Assembly (NCBI RefSeq): GCF_003945595.2
Contig: NW_024104312.1
Coordinates: 1,302,001-1,366,000, forward strand
Reading direction: 5' to 3'
DNA: 64,000 bases
Origin: Pipra filicauda
Lineage: Eukaryota; Chordata; Aves; Passeriformes; Pipridae
Below, piece by piece: positions 23,782 through 36,700 of the stretch (positions within the stretch are counted from its first letter, which is position 1; every line of letters begins with the position of its first letter). Below the pieces are notes generated by a model. It did not search any database. It was not told the DNA's origin and saw only the letters and a list, made by a program, of their open reading frames with translations. The position numbers and the translations under genes were made by a program.

Positions 23782-26700
23782 GAACTGTGCTACACTCTGG
23801 CAGCCTCTAAGGCTGTGGCAGGCCTGCAACCCCTCAGAAAGTGGAGGGGGCAGCTAGAGCTTGCAGACTAAATCCTGGCTGCCCCGGGACAAAGATATTC
23901 TAAAATCTCTCTTTTCAGGCAAGCTGAGCAGAGCAAAGGTGCACATGAAGATCTGAGATGTTCCTTCCTGCAGTCCTACAGCTAATAAAAATGCAGCAGA
24001 GAGCTCTGCATTAGAAAAGTTGGGCCTGAGTTTGGGCTGTAGGGGTATGACAGCATTATGGTAGTTCCTGAATTTTGATGGACACACTGGATGTAGATAC
24101 TGGGCTAGAGGGCTGAGCTCCCCTAGGAGATCCACGGGAACAGAGTATCTGCCGCTGTCTATAGGGTCAGTCACTCAAATAAAAGCAAGCTGATTGTGGA
24201 AGGGGTTACCAAGAGACTTTGAAAGACAGTAGCAGGGATAAATCTGAATGTAAACAGCATGTGTTTATATGATAAATGTGGGAGATGGTGACTGTCTAAA
24301 GTTAGAAAAGGAGCTGGGTACTTCAAGCTGTACACCTCCACCCAAAGGGCCACCTGCAGCTCTGGCCTGAGACTTGACTCCCTTTGTAAAGCCTCTGGAA
24401 ATTACAAAAGGCGGAAATCTGCTTCCGTTTTTGAAGAGGGGTAACTGAAGTGAGAAAGCTATGTCATATCCCACGCTCTCCTGGGCATGGGTGCCATGAC
24501 AGGTACAACTGGTCTCATGGTAGAGCAGTATTGCCCACCCACAAGGCCACTTTGGGTCCCACATGTACAATGCAGTTCAGCACAGGAAGCCTCCATCCAG
24601 ACAGATATCCTCCTAAAACAGGTGTTTTCCTTTCAAAATATTATTTAATAAACAATTTACGCTTCTCAATAAGCACTCCCTTTCAGACCACTGATACTCC
24701 TGGTATCAGTAAAGATGTTCATGTCAGTAATTAAAAAAGTCATCTGAGCATCCATCCCCTCTAAGAACTACCTGGGGAAAAATTTTACCTTATTTATAAT
24801 GCTGTTTAACCCACCTTGATTTCCCAGCCAGTAGATACCAGAGAGGAGAGCAAAAGCAGATTACTATAGCAGGAGTTAGTTATTAATTATCAACCCACAA
24901 ATTATGCAACATCCATAAAACTTGTTGAGGGAAAGGTGTCTGGTCTTTGGCGCTCTGCTGGGAGCCTGCAGGACCCGAATCATTCTGTTCCTGACTTACC
25001 CCTCCTGACATGGGAACAGTCACAAACATCAGGACAGAAAAGGCAAAAATTTGCCAGATTTTTTTCTGAAATGGAAGAGATCCCCATAGGGAGCCATGGG
25101 CCGCCAAAGCCAGTCTCAAACAGTCCTTTGTTCCAGCAGCTCCAGTGGGAACAGCCCTGTGAGAGTGCCAGGGCAGCGCTGGCCTTGCACTCTGCTCTGG
25201 GCATCAGCCTCTTCAGCAGGCTGGGATTACAAAATATGACAGGGAACATCTATCCCTAGTAAAGAATTTAAAAGTAAGGGGCTAAGACCAAACAAGATTA
25301 AAGGCACAGGTCTTTGTTTCTTAGTTTCCAGACAGAGATGCAGCTGATGGAGGCACCTAAAAGAGATTTTTCAAGCATTTTATATGGATGACCCAGGGTT
25401 GGGTCATGCATGGACATGGAGGTCCTCAGCTTGGTAAGTGACCTGAGGGGAGACACAAGATCCCCAGGCCAAAAATGCTTTTGACCTGGAGCAGCCCACC
25501 ATGGCCACTGAAGCAGGAAGATCACACCTTGTCCAAGGCACTGAGATTTTTGCCATGAGCAAAGATTTCAGCAGCAAGCTCTCCCTGTAGCCTGGCAAGG
25601 CTAAGATTTATGCTGTAAGCAAGCTCTAAGTTCTTTTCTGCCAGCGTTGCAGCCAGCCTGCTGCAGGCTAGGCTGCCACTGCGAGGTCACAGGAAGATTT
25701 GGAGATGGGATGAGGGAGAGAAATGAGGGCAGCTCTAAGTCTCCAAAATGCAACCACCTTACCCCAGGGTTGATGTTGAAGTTTCTGGTGAGGAAGCACT
25801 CCTGGCTGAGAGAAAATCATCCATCCATTGGGCATCTCAGCTGCCCACTGTGTGAAGCAGTGGCAGGAGCCTTGTAGGAGCCCCTGGTGCAGGTCTTCAT
25901 GGGAGAGGTGGTCCAGTGCCAAAAGAAAATGGATGTCAGCCCTTGGGCTGCAGTGCTTTGAATGTATGATGGTCACAGAAAAAAGTGGCGATGGTTCCCT
26001 TTTCTGTCAAAAAATGAAAACATGATGAGCATCTATGAAAAAGGAACTGGTTTTCATGGGATATTGCTCTTCTAAATGAAAATGCCTACTCTCAAGCTCT
26101 CACAGAAAATGTTTTTTTTTCATCAGAATTGTCCTTACCCTACCTTGTACCTTCACTGTGACACCCATGATGAGTAGCAACTTGTTACACATGAGGAACA
26201 GGTGCTGCTGTTTGGGGTAAACAGTTACCAGAATCTGGTTTTATGAACCAACGATTTAACCTGTTGGTACCATTCCCTTTTTGTCATACGATGAGCATAA
26301 AGCCATGCAGTTCTTGCACAATAAGGCTAGGATTTTTTATGCTTTTTAAGATGCTTGGGCCTGGGCTAAATGTTATGCTGCACCTTATCTGGGGAGCAAA
26401 GCACTCCTAACTCTTCACAGGACTTGCAGAACAAACCTCTTGCATTGAAAATCCCCAACTAACCAAAGAATTGCTTTTTTGGTTGGTGACAGTCAAAGCC
26501 AAGAAACAAAACAAAGTGGGAGACTCTAGCAAATGGCTTGCGTTTACTGCTGAGTGTTTGAAGGAAGATAGGGGAAGGATGATGGTGCTTTGAGGCTGCT
26601 GAAAGGGAAAGGACCAGTATTTTTTCCCCAAATGGTCAAAGCCAGGGGCTTCTACTGGCCACTGCCTTGTCCTGGCCAACAGTTTAAGTCACTTTTTAGA

Positions 26701-29700
26701 AAAAATATGTTTGTTGAGTTTGAAATTCTCCTTGGCATTTTTTGCTCTCAATGTTAAGTTTTGGCAGGGTGTGATGCTGTTCCCAAGTGCTGGACAGAGC
26801 GTGTCCAGCACACTACAGCAAATGTGTTCTCTGTGCTACATGCTGAGCACCAGGGCTGGTCTTGTTAATGCACACAACCCCTCACATTTGAGCTGTGTAA
26901 ACTGCTTCTAACAACTCCTTTCCTTTCTTTGTTCAAACAAACAATGGCCTTTGGAAATTTATTTTAGTGCTGCCAAGACAAAAATGTTGTCTAATTTAAC
27001 AAATTAATAATTCTCCCTCCCAATTCCTCTTTAGTTTCACATGTATATTACTTAACAGCTGATCTACATATCTATCAAATTCTTGCTCCTCTGAAAGAAT
27101 ACAAGTGACCCCTTGCTTGTACAGCAGATTAGGAGAGGGAAAGGGGGATATGGCTCCTCTCTCCATTTTCATCTTGCCATACAAAGAAAGAATACTTTAG
27201 TTTTCTACAGACCTGTTTGCTAGCTTTCTTGGCCATGACACAGCAAATTTGGAGCTGCTTCTGGGAAGACCTTTGTGATAAAGAATGCAACACACAAAGC
27301 ATATTTGCATCAACAACCCCTGTTAGGAGAATAAATTACAAAGGCACTTTGTATCATTTGACTTAAAAGTTACTCCATTCCATTTTTGGCTTGGACCTCA
27401 AATGTCACCAGCGCAGGAGCACTTCACTTCCCAGAGGACCAGCTTGCCGAGGCATGTACTCAGGCTGCAGTGAGGTTAACCTGCTCTCACCTGGTGAGGC
27501 CTCATCAGCTGTTGACACTGCTCATGGCCTCTGAGCTGACTCCTGGGGATGAAGGTAGGCAGTAGGGGATGGTAGTGCTGGTCTGGCTGAATAAGATCTC
27601 TGCTTGTCTGGAGGGGATAAAACCGCAAAGGTTATTAGGGAATTAATAGGCTGAATAGAGAAGATAGACAGCCCAGCTCAGTTTGGTGAGACCTGGTTGC
27701 CTTGAATATGGAGCCTGCATGGCTGCAGAGGCTTCTTAATGGTGGGTCAGGAAAGCTTGCATCTTCCCTGGCTTTACAAAAATTACCTGCGAGGCTGAGG
27801 GCAGTGGAAAGCGGCAGCTGAGCTGAGCTGAGCTGAGGTATTTCAGGTATTACTAGCCTTGACAGCATGAAAAGGCATCTGGGTGGAACCAGAGAGCAGG
27901 CAGCATCGGGGGACCTTGCTGGTACAGACGGCACTTCAGCAGCTGAACTTAAGTTAAGCTGAACTTAAGGAAAACTCCAGCAGAGTTTTCCTCATCCTTT
28001 CTTTTTTGCCTCTCCAGCTTCTCTTCAGTCTCAGGCTAAGGCCTGAATTCATTCAGCCTCATTCCCCAAATTCTCAGATCTACAGAAAGCATTTTCCAAG
28101 GCTTCTGCCATTTTTAATTTTAGAAAAGGACTTTTGAATAAATAAAACCATGAAATAACAGTAGAGGCTATATAGTAGGACCTACCACGACAAATTACAA
28201 ATAAACTGAAAACATTTAACTTTGAGAACAAACACCCCCATCACACACACCCTCCCTCCACTCTGCAAAAGGCAGCATTAGAAACATTCTTGTATTTAGG
28301 TAAAAATGTGAGGCCTAAGCAGTTAAAAGGCAATGTGCTCTAAAGCTTCCCTAATCTATTTTCCTCCAATTCTTTCCATCCCTAAGAAGCTTGTGGAGTT
28401 AGTTGCCGATTAACATTCAGGAAGATTGTACTCTGTCTCCAGTTCATTGCTCTCTTGTTGGCTTATTGTTATTCAGAGCCCATTTATTGTAGATGAGCCA
28501 TTCATTTTCCTCTAATTGGATGGGATTGGATTTCACTTTCATTGTTGGATGCATTGAAAACCCTGGAGGGGCTACAGGGATCAGCCCAGGGCTGGGGAGA
28601 TTTAACTTAGCACAAAGTTTAGGTTGCAGCTGAAAGAAGATGCGAATTAAATTTTCTTTTTTCCATGCAGATGCTTCATGGCTAGATTTGCAAGGTCTCC
28701 CTTGTAATCCCAAACACCTTATTGCATAACACACTTCTGGTATTTTTATATAGTTCTTCACCAAAACACTCATGACATGGGGGTTGTTAGGAAGATTTCT
28801 GAGCACCAGAAACCCAGCAAGGACTTTGCATCAATGTCCCTCCTGTCAGGATCCAACTGGCTTTCTGACTCTTGAATGTTTGGATTAAATCCTTTAACAG
28901 TTCTAGGATCCTGCACTGTAGCATCCTCCCCTGCAAATCGACTGATTCCTTTAGGGCAATGTAAGGGTCTGCAAGCAGAAGGTATTTTGCAGATGCACTC
29001 TTCAGTTATCCACACCACAAATTGTTCCAGCAGCTGCTCTGTCCCCATCTAAGGGTAAGTTGATGGCAGAAAAGCCTGCCCGGTGCTGAACCACAGCCCG
29101 ATTTTGTGATAGAGACACAAGTCTGGACCAAATCTCTCTCATCCATCTCATAACTCTCTCCAAAGTGTTGGCAGCAGAGCCAAAAATACACAGGGGCACC
29201 CACATGTGCGCACGTATCGCTCAGGTGGTGACTTGCTGTGCTGCATGGAAGCTCCCTTCCCAGTCGGAAACATGGAATGGCCATGGTCATGGTGTGGGCA
29301 AGGGTGGCACAGTCATTCCAGGCTCCTTAACTGTAGCATGTCTCACTTCACAAGGCAGCTCTGGGGTAGCAGGGAGGCAAAATGGCCCTCCCTTTTCACC
29401 TGGAAAAACACATCTGCTGAGAGCGGGTCTCAGGATTTAACTACCTGCATTAAAGGCAATATTAAAATTAAACTCAAAGATTTAATTGTCTGGAAAATAG
29501 ATGTCTGATCCACTGCAGTTTCTCTGGAGTCACTGTAGAGACAGGTACTCCTGGAGAATGAGTGATGCCTCCCAAGATGGGTCTCACAGGTGGGATGACC
29601 TGCTCTCTAGAGTGGAGAAGCAAGGAGACACCTACCTTAGATACATCCCTGAGCTCTAGCACATCCCCTAAATGTCCTATAAGCATCCCTAAATTCACCT

Positions 29701-32700
29701 CTAAACATCATCTGGCAAGGTAAAGACAGGGGCTTTGTGGGAGAGAAGGGAGAGGGAGAGGAAAACAGCAGGAAGGAAGCATGGCAAAACTACTGCAGTG
29801 TGTTGGAAGGGTTAACATCTGGCCTCCTGCAGATGTTTGTCTGATGGGAACCTGGGGGCTGGCTGAGCTGGGGTATTTACATGGGAAATTCTCCAGCAAA
29901 CTGCAAGCACGTACTGGAACCTTTTCCTTCAAGGGGGCCTATTTTGCACCTCTCTTTTCTTCGAGGGTACAGATTTTCAATAAACGTGGGAGTGTTGTGT
30001 CTCTGACACCTTTACTGTGCTGACAGATGTGTTTTAAACTGGACATCAGGTTTAAAGCTACCGGAGGGGGCACAGGGAAAGGACAGAAACACACATGAAC
30101 CTCCACACAGCGACAATGTTATTAGCAGGATGAAACAATTATCAAAGAAACTGTTGAGAAAGACTCTCTGCTCATGCACATAAGAACCAGCAAAACCCAT
30201 TTCCTACAAATCTGTGCCCAGGTCCTGATAGCACACAGGAAGATATCAGCTTGACCGCAAACCATTTGTCATGTTTTATAAAGGCAAAGGGCACACTTGA
30301 ACCTTTCCCTCCCCTCTCCCTCCCTCCTCTAGTTAAATTTCAGGTGACTTGATATCTCTGAGAACCCATCACCCACATGCAGTGGAAGGAGACCAATCAG
30401 AGAGCACAAGAGCCTGGGAGGAAGGCAGAGGCACCCCCACACTTTTTGAGTTGAAAATAAGAGAATTAACACCAGTCCTAAAGGATTCTGGCTGAAACAC
30501 AATATAATTAAAACTTTATCCATTAAAACTGATAGACCAAGCAATGAGGACAACATCCAAAAGTGCCTGAAACTAAAAATAAATATTAACAACAGGAGGC
30601 AAAATTTGATCAGTTCCTTGCTGAAATTTTTTGTTTAAAAGGACTGTGGGAGACCCCATACCTGAAAGGCTTTGACATGAAGAGAGGCATTACAAGTAAC
30701 TGGTACAAAGCACAGATGTTTTGAGAGCCTTCAGATACCCCACAGCCCATGAAACACCAATGGCAGCAGCAAGCATGGCTGTCCAGATTCAAAAGCGAGT
30801 TGACCAACTGAAGAGCTTCTGGTGACAGCAAGCCCACCAGAGCTCTCAATCTGTCACTTCAATGCCCAATTACGTACATAAAATACCATTTCAGGCTGTT
30901 TTTCAGCTCCATTAAATAAATAGAGGTTTTACATACCTTCTTCCTACAGAGATGTTGGTGGTTGCCAACCTCTGGCTCTTGGCAGTTCCTAGGGTCTCCA
31001 GGCCCCTGTTAAACAGTCTGCGAATGATAATTAAACAAAGCGAGTCTATGAGCTCAACAGCCGCTATCCCAGGCTTGCATCTCCCCTGGAAAATCGTGGT
31101 GGTCTGCAAAGCAAAAATTACAAAAACTGTCTGCTGTGGCTCCCACACAGCCTTCTCTCAGCCTTCCACTGAGTGTGCTAAGCAGCACAATCATAAATCA
31201 CCTCACTGGGTTTTTGAGGCCTCTGCAGATATGTGGGTTATGGGCGTGGAAGCTGCCCACAGTCATGGTCTCACCAGCACTGTATGGAAGGGATCAGCTC
31301 CTTATGGCTAATGGCACTTTTGCAGAGATTATGCAGCCACTGTGTAACTCATTGGCTTTGACTGTCACACACCATCTTTGTGCTATCTCCAGCCCTTTCA
31401 GGTTGTTTTCCAAATCGCGAATATAGACACTGAGTCTCCCCAGGGCCACAGACCTTCCAGGAACCTGTCGAACGTTTTCCAGAGGACAATGTTCTCCAAC
31501 AGCAGTTACAGCTCAGATACTGCTGAGCTACTTACAGTCATGCTACATGCACCACACCAACTTCAGCATTGCTTTTTCTCATAGCATTACTTCTTACTTT
31601 TAACAGAGACCACGTCTTTCCACCTTTAACCCAGCTTCAGGAGAACCTTTGCCTGGCCACACGAGTAAACATATCATTTGTATAACACACACACAGTGCA
31701 CATATTTTTCTCTTGTTTTTACCCATTTTTTTCCAACTATCACCTACAAAGAGCTAGTGGGACTCACACAATGAGTCACAGTCACAGGCAAGGAGTTTTG
31801 CTTCCCAAAGTCCCAAGTGTGGGTGGGGAATCTCTTAACTCTTCTGTCCTTGGGCACAGCTATCTTTCAGTTTTTCCTCTTGCACATCAGCCATACCAAA
31901 TTCCACTCTTTTCTAAAGAAAACCAAACCCAAACTGTTCATCCCACAGACACAGAATCACTGGGAGGTATTGACCTCTACTGGTACAAGGGCATTACCAA
32001 ATGAAATCTAGCAGAAATAGTAAAAATTATGGCCTTTTAAAACTCTTTCGAATAATTACAAATGGAAATGAGCACTTTCTACGCCATTTTAACAACCCAT
32101 TGTTTTAGTAAAAATTTGATATGACAGTTTAATTTAATTTCAGAATTTTTTTTGATTTTCTGATTTTGCCTTGTCTTTGGTTACTTCATTTTTTCCTTCC
32201 TCCTATTCTTAGAGAATTTGCAGAGGTTAAAAAGAATACACATATGCAAAAATTGGGAAACTGAGAAAACAGATAACTCTTTTTTCCATCTGACAAACTT
32301 TTCCAGATATTCTTGAATAGGAGCAAGTAATTAGGCAAAAAAGGTCTTGAGTGAAAAATAAATAAAAAAAAAAGGTGGTGCAAGTCAAGAATGACAGAAG
32401 TGGGAAAGTGAAAGAGAAGACCTTCAGAATGATTCCTGAAAGCAGGACATCCCACCTCAGACTGTGTCTCCTCACCCTCCAAATGCAGAAGCAGAGATTA
32501 TATGCAGGCTAACCAGCTCTCCTGGCCTCACCTGCTGTCAAACCTTTATTTCCCAGAAAGCCTCTTTCCAGACCCAAAACAGGTAGCAGGAGTGTCTGGG
32601 TCCTGGTTCTTACCAGGGGATACAGGAGCTTTGGTGGCACTGACGCAGCCTTACCCATACTCTCAGCATACCTCTAGGAGACAAGACTACTTACAAAGTC

Positions 32701-33671
32701 ATTTTCCCAGCCTAAGGCTGGGAAAAACTGTCCTCATCTTCCATAATTGTCTAAGAAATGACAATGAACAAATGGCTCCCTGTCACTTGTTATTTTATTA
32801 TGAGTTTGCTTCCATGCAAACAAGCTGTCTCATGACCTGGGGCATGAAAACCGCCTGATTGTTGCAGGTTTGCACCAAATACTGCCACTTCCTCACTGCA
32901 TTAATTCAAGCTCCCCATTCCTACACCCCTTACGACCCTACTGCTTCTCTCACTGTACCTCAGGAATGGCCCCAAGCCATTCCATGGTGTGCCCAGGTTC
33001 TCCATGACCAGCCAGGCAGGACCTGCTGCAGCCCCTCACAGGGACAGCCCAGGGGTTTCTGCCTCTGAGCTGGGCATTTAAGGAGCCATCTCTATCTGAA
33101 GCGTTGTACTGGGTCCTAACATACATTGCTGTGAAAATAAAAAGACAGACCATTAGTTAACAAGTAGCAAAAGCACCAGGATCCCAGCTGTGTACATCCT
33201 TGGGGTCTGCCATCTCTGGAATCAACCCAGCTGCAGCACAGTTGGGGTGGCAAGGACAGGCCCACCATGATCTGCAGGGCTTCCCGACGGCAATGGTGCC
33301 TCTCCCTCTGCCCTCCCCAGCCTACTGAGGCACAGCTCCCACCACCTGTCCCCACTGCAGGGCTTGGGAAGAGTGGCCGGTCCCTGCTGGCCTCCCAGGC
33401 CAGGTGCAGGTGGGCACGAAGGGCCGTGCCTGCCATGTCATGTGGGCCCAGCTCACTGCGGGTAATGGAATGAGGCCTGACAGGGCTGCCAGGACGTAAA
33501 ATGGCATTCCCTCCTACGGCTGCTGTCCCCGGGAAGGGGAGAAGCATTACTTTTTTCTTTTCATGGTGCCTCCCAAAGTCCAGAGAAGCTCGTACCAGAG
33601 CAGCCCTGGGGTAAAAAAACCCTTAAAGCGGGGTGCACAGGGAGCGAAGCTGCCGGGCACTGCTGAGATGG
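23782..33671. other. Intergenic, somewhat GC-richer, no gene seen
   Basis: This long stretch has moderate GC and many short open frames on both strands, none of which I recognise and none bounded by a coherent set of splice sites. Small local repeats include a CTGAG pentamer array near 27814-27837 and a 13-bp direct repeat AGCTGAACTTAAG (27941-27953 and 27958-27970). Long non-coding transcripts cannot be excluded. Confidence 0.55.
27814..27837 (+). repeat. Pentanucleotide (CTGAG)n microsatellite
   Basis: CAGCTGAGCTGAGCTGAGCT continues to GAGG, giving about four and a half copies of a 5-bp unit. Confidence 0.85.
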
Positions 33672-33768
33672 GCAGAAGTCCTGGGGGCAGCCTAGCCCAG
33701 ATCCCCAAGGAGCGACATCCGCAGAAGCCCTGGGGGCAGCCTAGCCCAGATCCCAAGGAGCGACATTC
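33672..33768 (+). repeat. Two-copy tandem duplication, 49/48 bp
   Basis: Unit 1 (33672-33720) and unit 2 (33721-33768) both begin GCAGAAG, share TGGGGGCAGCCTAGCCCAGA and AAGGAGCGACAT, and abut exactly. They differ at only a couple of bases and one C indel. Such close similarity implies a recent duplication. The copies do not continue outside these borders. Confidence 0.93.
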
Positions 33769-36700
33769 ACCATCACCCCGCTGGCCGTTTTGTCCCAGTC
33801 CTATTGCTTTGTTATGAATAATTCCAGCTCCCCTTTTCCCTCTGCTGCGCACAAAGCAGCCTGGTCCCCAAAAGGCAGCGGCATGTAAAAGTTGTCGCAT
33901 CTCCATTAAACTGTACGCACTCCGCCCGCTGGCGGTAATGCACTTCAGATAATTCGTTGACGCAATATATTTTCCAGGATAGGCTTTTGTTTTCTTTCTT
34001 GGCTGCTCACCCTCTTTCTGTGGTCAGTTTTGCTCATTTCTCTTGTAAGCTGTCTAGAGGCAGAGAAAAGGCTTTCAGTTTTAAGCAGTTTCCTTTTCAG
34101 TTCCCCTTTATTGAATTCCAACCTCCATTTTTTTTTTTTTAAGCATAGGGACATCATTTATCTTGGACTTTAGGTTGCAGGGGCCTTCAAGGGGCTTCTT
34201 TTTTTCTTTCCCAGCTGCATTTGTTGACACACAGTCAATCTGTTTTTTGCCTTCGTTCCCCCTCTTCCCCCCAGCAGGCCATAAAGTATCGACAGCTGTG
34301 CCCTTTATTAGCATAGCCATTTTAAGCACAACAAGGGGGAAGAGACTAAATATATTACAGCCATTACCTCTGTCAAAAAGTGACAATTTTAAAACATTTT
34401 AGCTTTTCACTGGGAAAGCCAGCAGCACAAAAGAAAGTGCTATAATTTTATTGTAAATGCTTTTTAAATATGGGTCACTTGGCCATAATCAATAGAAAGG
34501 ATGGAAAAGTTCAAAGCTTGAGAACAGTTCAGGCAGATAGCAGAATTTTTTTTTTTTAAAAGCCTTGTCTTTAAAATATGCTAATTGGGGCAAAAATACA
34601 ACAGTGAGAAGCATGCAAAATAAGATCTTGTTCCTGGCGGTTTTGTTTTCCGTACAGCTCTGTTCATGCTTTTCCCATCTACTTATAAGTGTGTTTTACA
34701 ACTTGGATGGGAATTATTCCTCCCCAACAGGGTGTTATGAACATTTAGGGACTGAGAAAACAGGAGGGAATCCAGACAGTTACTACTCTCTTCTCAAAAA
34801 GGAAAAAAACTCTAATAAACTACTGTTTTTTTTCAAATGCCTTTGGAAGTGTGATATGCCACAGCACTGTGATTTACCAAGCAAGATCACTTCTTGAGCA
34901 TAAAATAATCCTGAAGCCTGAGAATTATCGTAGCAGGTTTAGGTTTGAATTCTTACACTTGCTGGCTTTTATACAGCAGAAATTTTTATTTTAAGCTTCC
35001 AGAATGAGAACTGGCCTTTTTGATTAGAGAAGTACTAACGCCCACAGTCAGTATGTGTTATGAGCTCTAAAAGGTAAAAGAGGGCTAATGGATGCCCTGA
35101 AGCCTTTGGATCTTGGCTGCTTTTGTTTTAATTTGTAATGGGTTTATCAGGCAAAGGGCAACCTCAGCAGCATTTATTTTGAATGGTTTCACCTTCCTTT
35201 CCATTTGTAACATCTGGAATGAACTTAGAAGTCTTTTCTGTTGTCTGTCTCTCCCTAGTGACAATTTTTGCTTGAGGTTTCACTTTGTTTTTTAAATTTC
35301 AGAACATACATAAAACTTGGCTTATACGAATTCAAGTTGTTAAACAGGCTCCCAAAAGCAAAGCTGCTTTAAAGTCCATGAAACCCTGCACACAGTGCTG
35401 TACAGTACCTGCCAACTGTGTAATGCAGCTTTTGTCTTGTGGTGGCTCCTGGGGGCCTGTATCCCACTGCACTGAGCAGTCTCCAAATTTGCAGGAGAGA
35501 GCAAGCGAGCATCCTGCTGTGGGAAGAGTGTGGTCCATGGCAAAGTGGAAACTGGAAGGAATTCTCACCACCCATCTTTTGGCAATCAATTTAGCAGTTA
35601 AATGTAACCAGCTGGTCTCCCCAGGCTCCCTCTGTAGTCGAGGGAGGGAAAGCAAAGCTCCTGCAGAGGGTCATTCAGTGCACCCAAATTAGCCTTACTC
35701 TGAATTGTCCTCTCTCTCATCCGTGACTGGAAAAGGAGTTAGAAGAGACTATCCGGGTAATTTAGCCAGCTAGGATGGGTGGTCTGAATAATTCCTTCCC
35801 CACCAACCTCTAAAAGCCTTCCTAGGTACCCCACAGAGATTGGCATGCTGTTGGAGGGATCAATTCCTAAGCACATCAGCAGTTCAGTAATCTGTGCTCA
35901 TGCCTGCTCTAGAGAAAGCTGGGATGCTCGAGGAACTTACTCAATCCTGTTGGACCCTGTAGCTCCCAGCCAGGGCAGGGAGCTGACCATGTGTTGTCAG
36001 ATGATGCTGTTGGACTGGCTGTGGCAATGGTCAGGTTTGGGTTTTGCTTTTTTTTCCCGTACCTGTCAGACTCTATCTGCTGTCCTCAAGCCCAGACAGA
36101 AGCCACTGAGATGGGAGTAGCTGTAGGTTAGCCTGGCCCTCAGGGTTGTCTCATGGTGGAATTGAAAGTGGCTCTGGTGCTGCATAGACAGAAGACAGAG
36201 CTGCTCCTACCTCCTTCCCAACAAATGAGTTTGATCCCTTCTTGAGGGACCCCCTCCTCCTCACTTGTACAGAGCAAGGAAGATGGGCTTGTTCTCAAGA
36301 AGGAAAGCAAGCCATGGAGGCATGGCAGACCTCCCAAATGAGAGACAGACAAGCAATAGCCAAAGCATCACTAGGGCTCCAAACCAAAGGCAATAACCTA
36401 AGGAAGGCACAGCCTTCCACTAGGCCAAGTAACAGGTAAAAGCAGAGGATTAACAGGACTCACCTGCAGACAGTGTTGCTGGTGGTGAGAGGAGGAGCCC
36501 TGAAAAATACCCAGGTTTACTACAAGTAGGCAATCACCACCTTTTCCCACACCACATATCCACCTGTATCTCCCCATCTGCCCTGCAGCCACGTGTCTGC
36601 CGTGGTTTCCCACAGGCCCTCAGCAGGAGATGGGCAGTGTGGCCTCCCAGGTCACACCTTTGCCAGGCAGGGCCTCTGCTGCCCTCACTCAGGTCACCCC

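Noticed and set aside
28444..28806. 120-codon open frame on the minus strand
   Set aside because: No family is recognised and no splice or promoter context supports it. It is consistent with chance.
35285..35692. 135-codon open frame on the plus strand
   Set aside because: It is of chance length, with mixed composition and overlapping open frames on the other strand. No homology is recognised.
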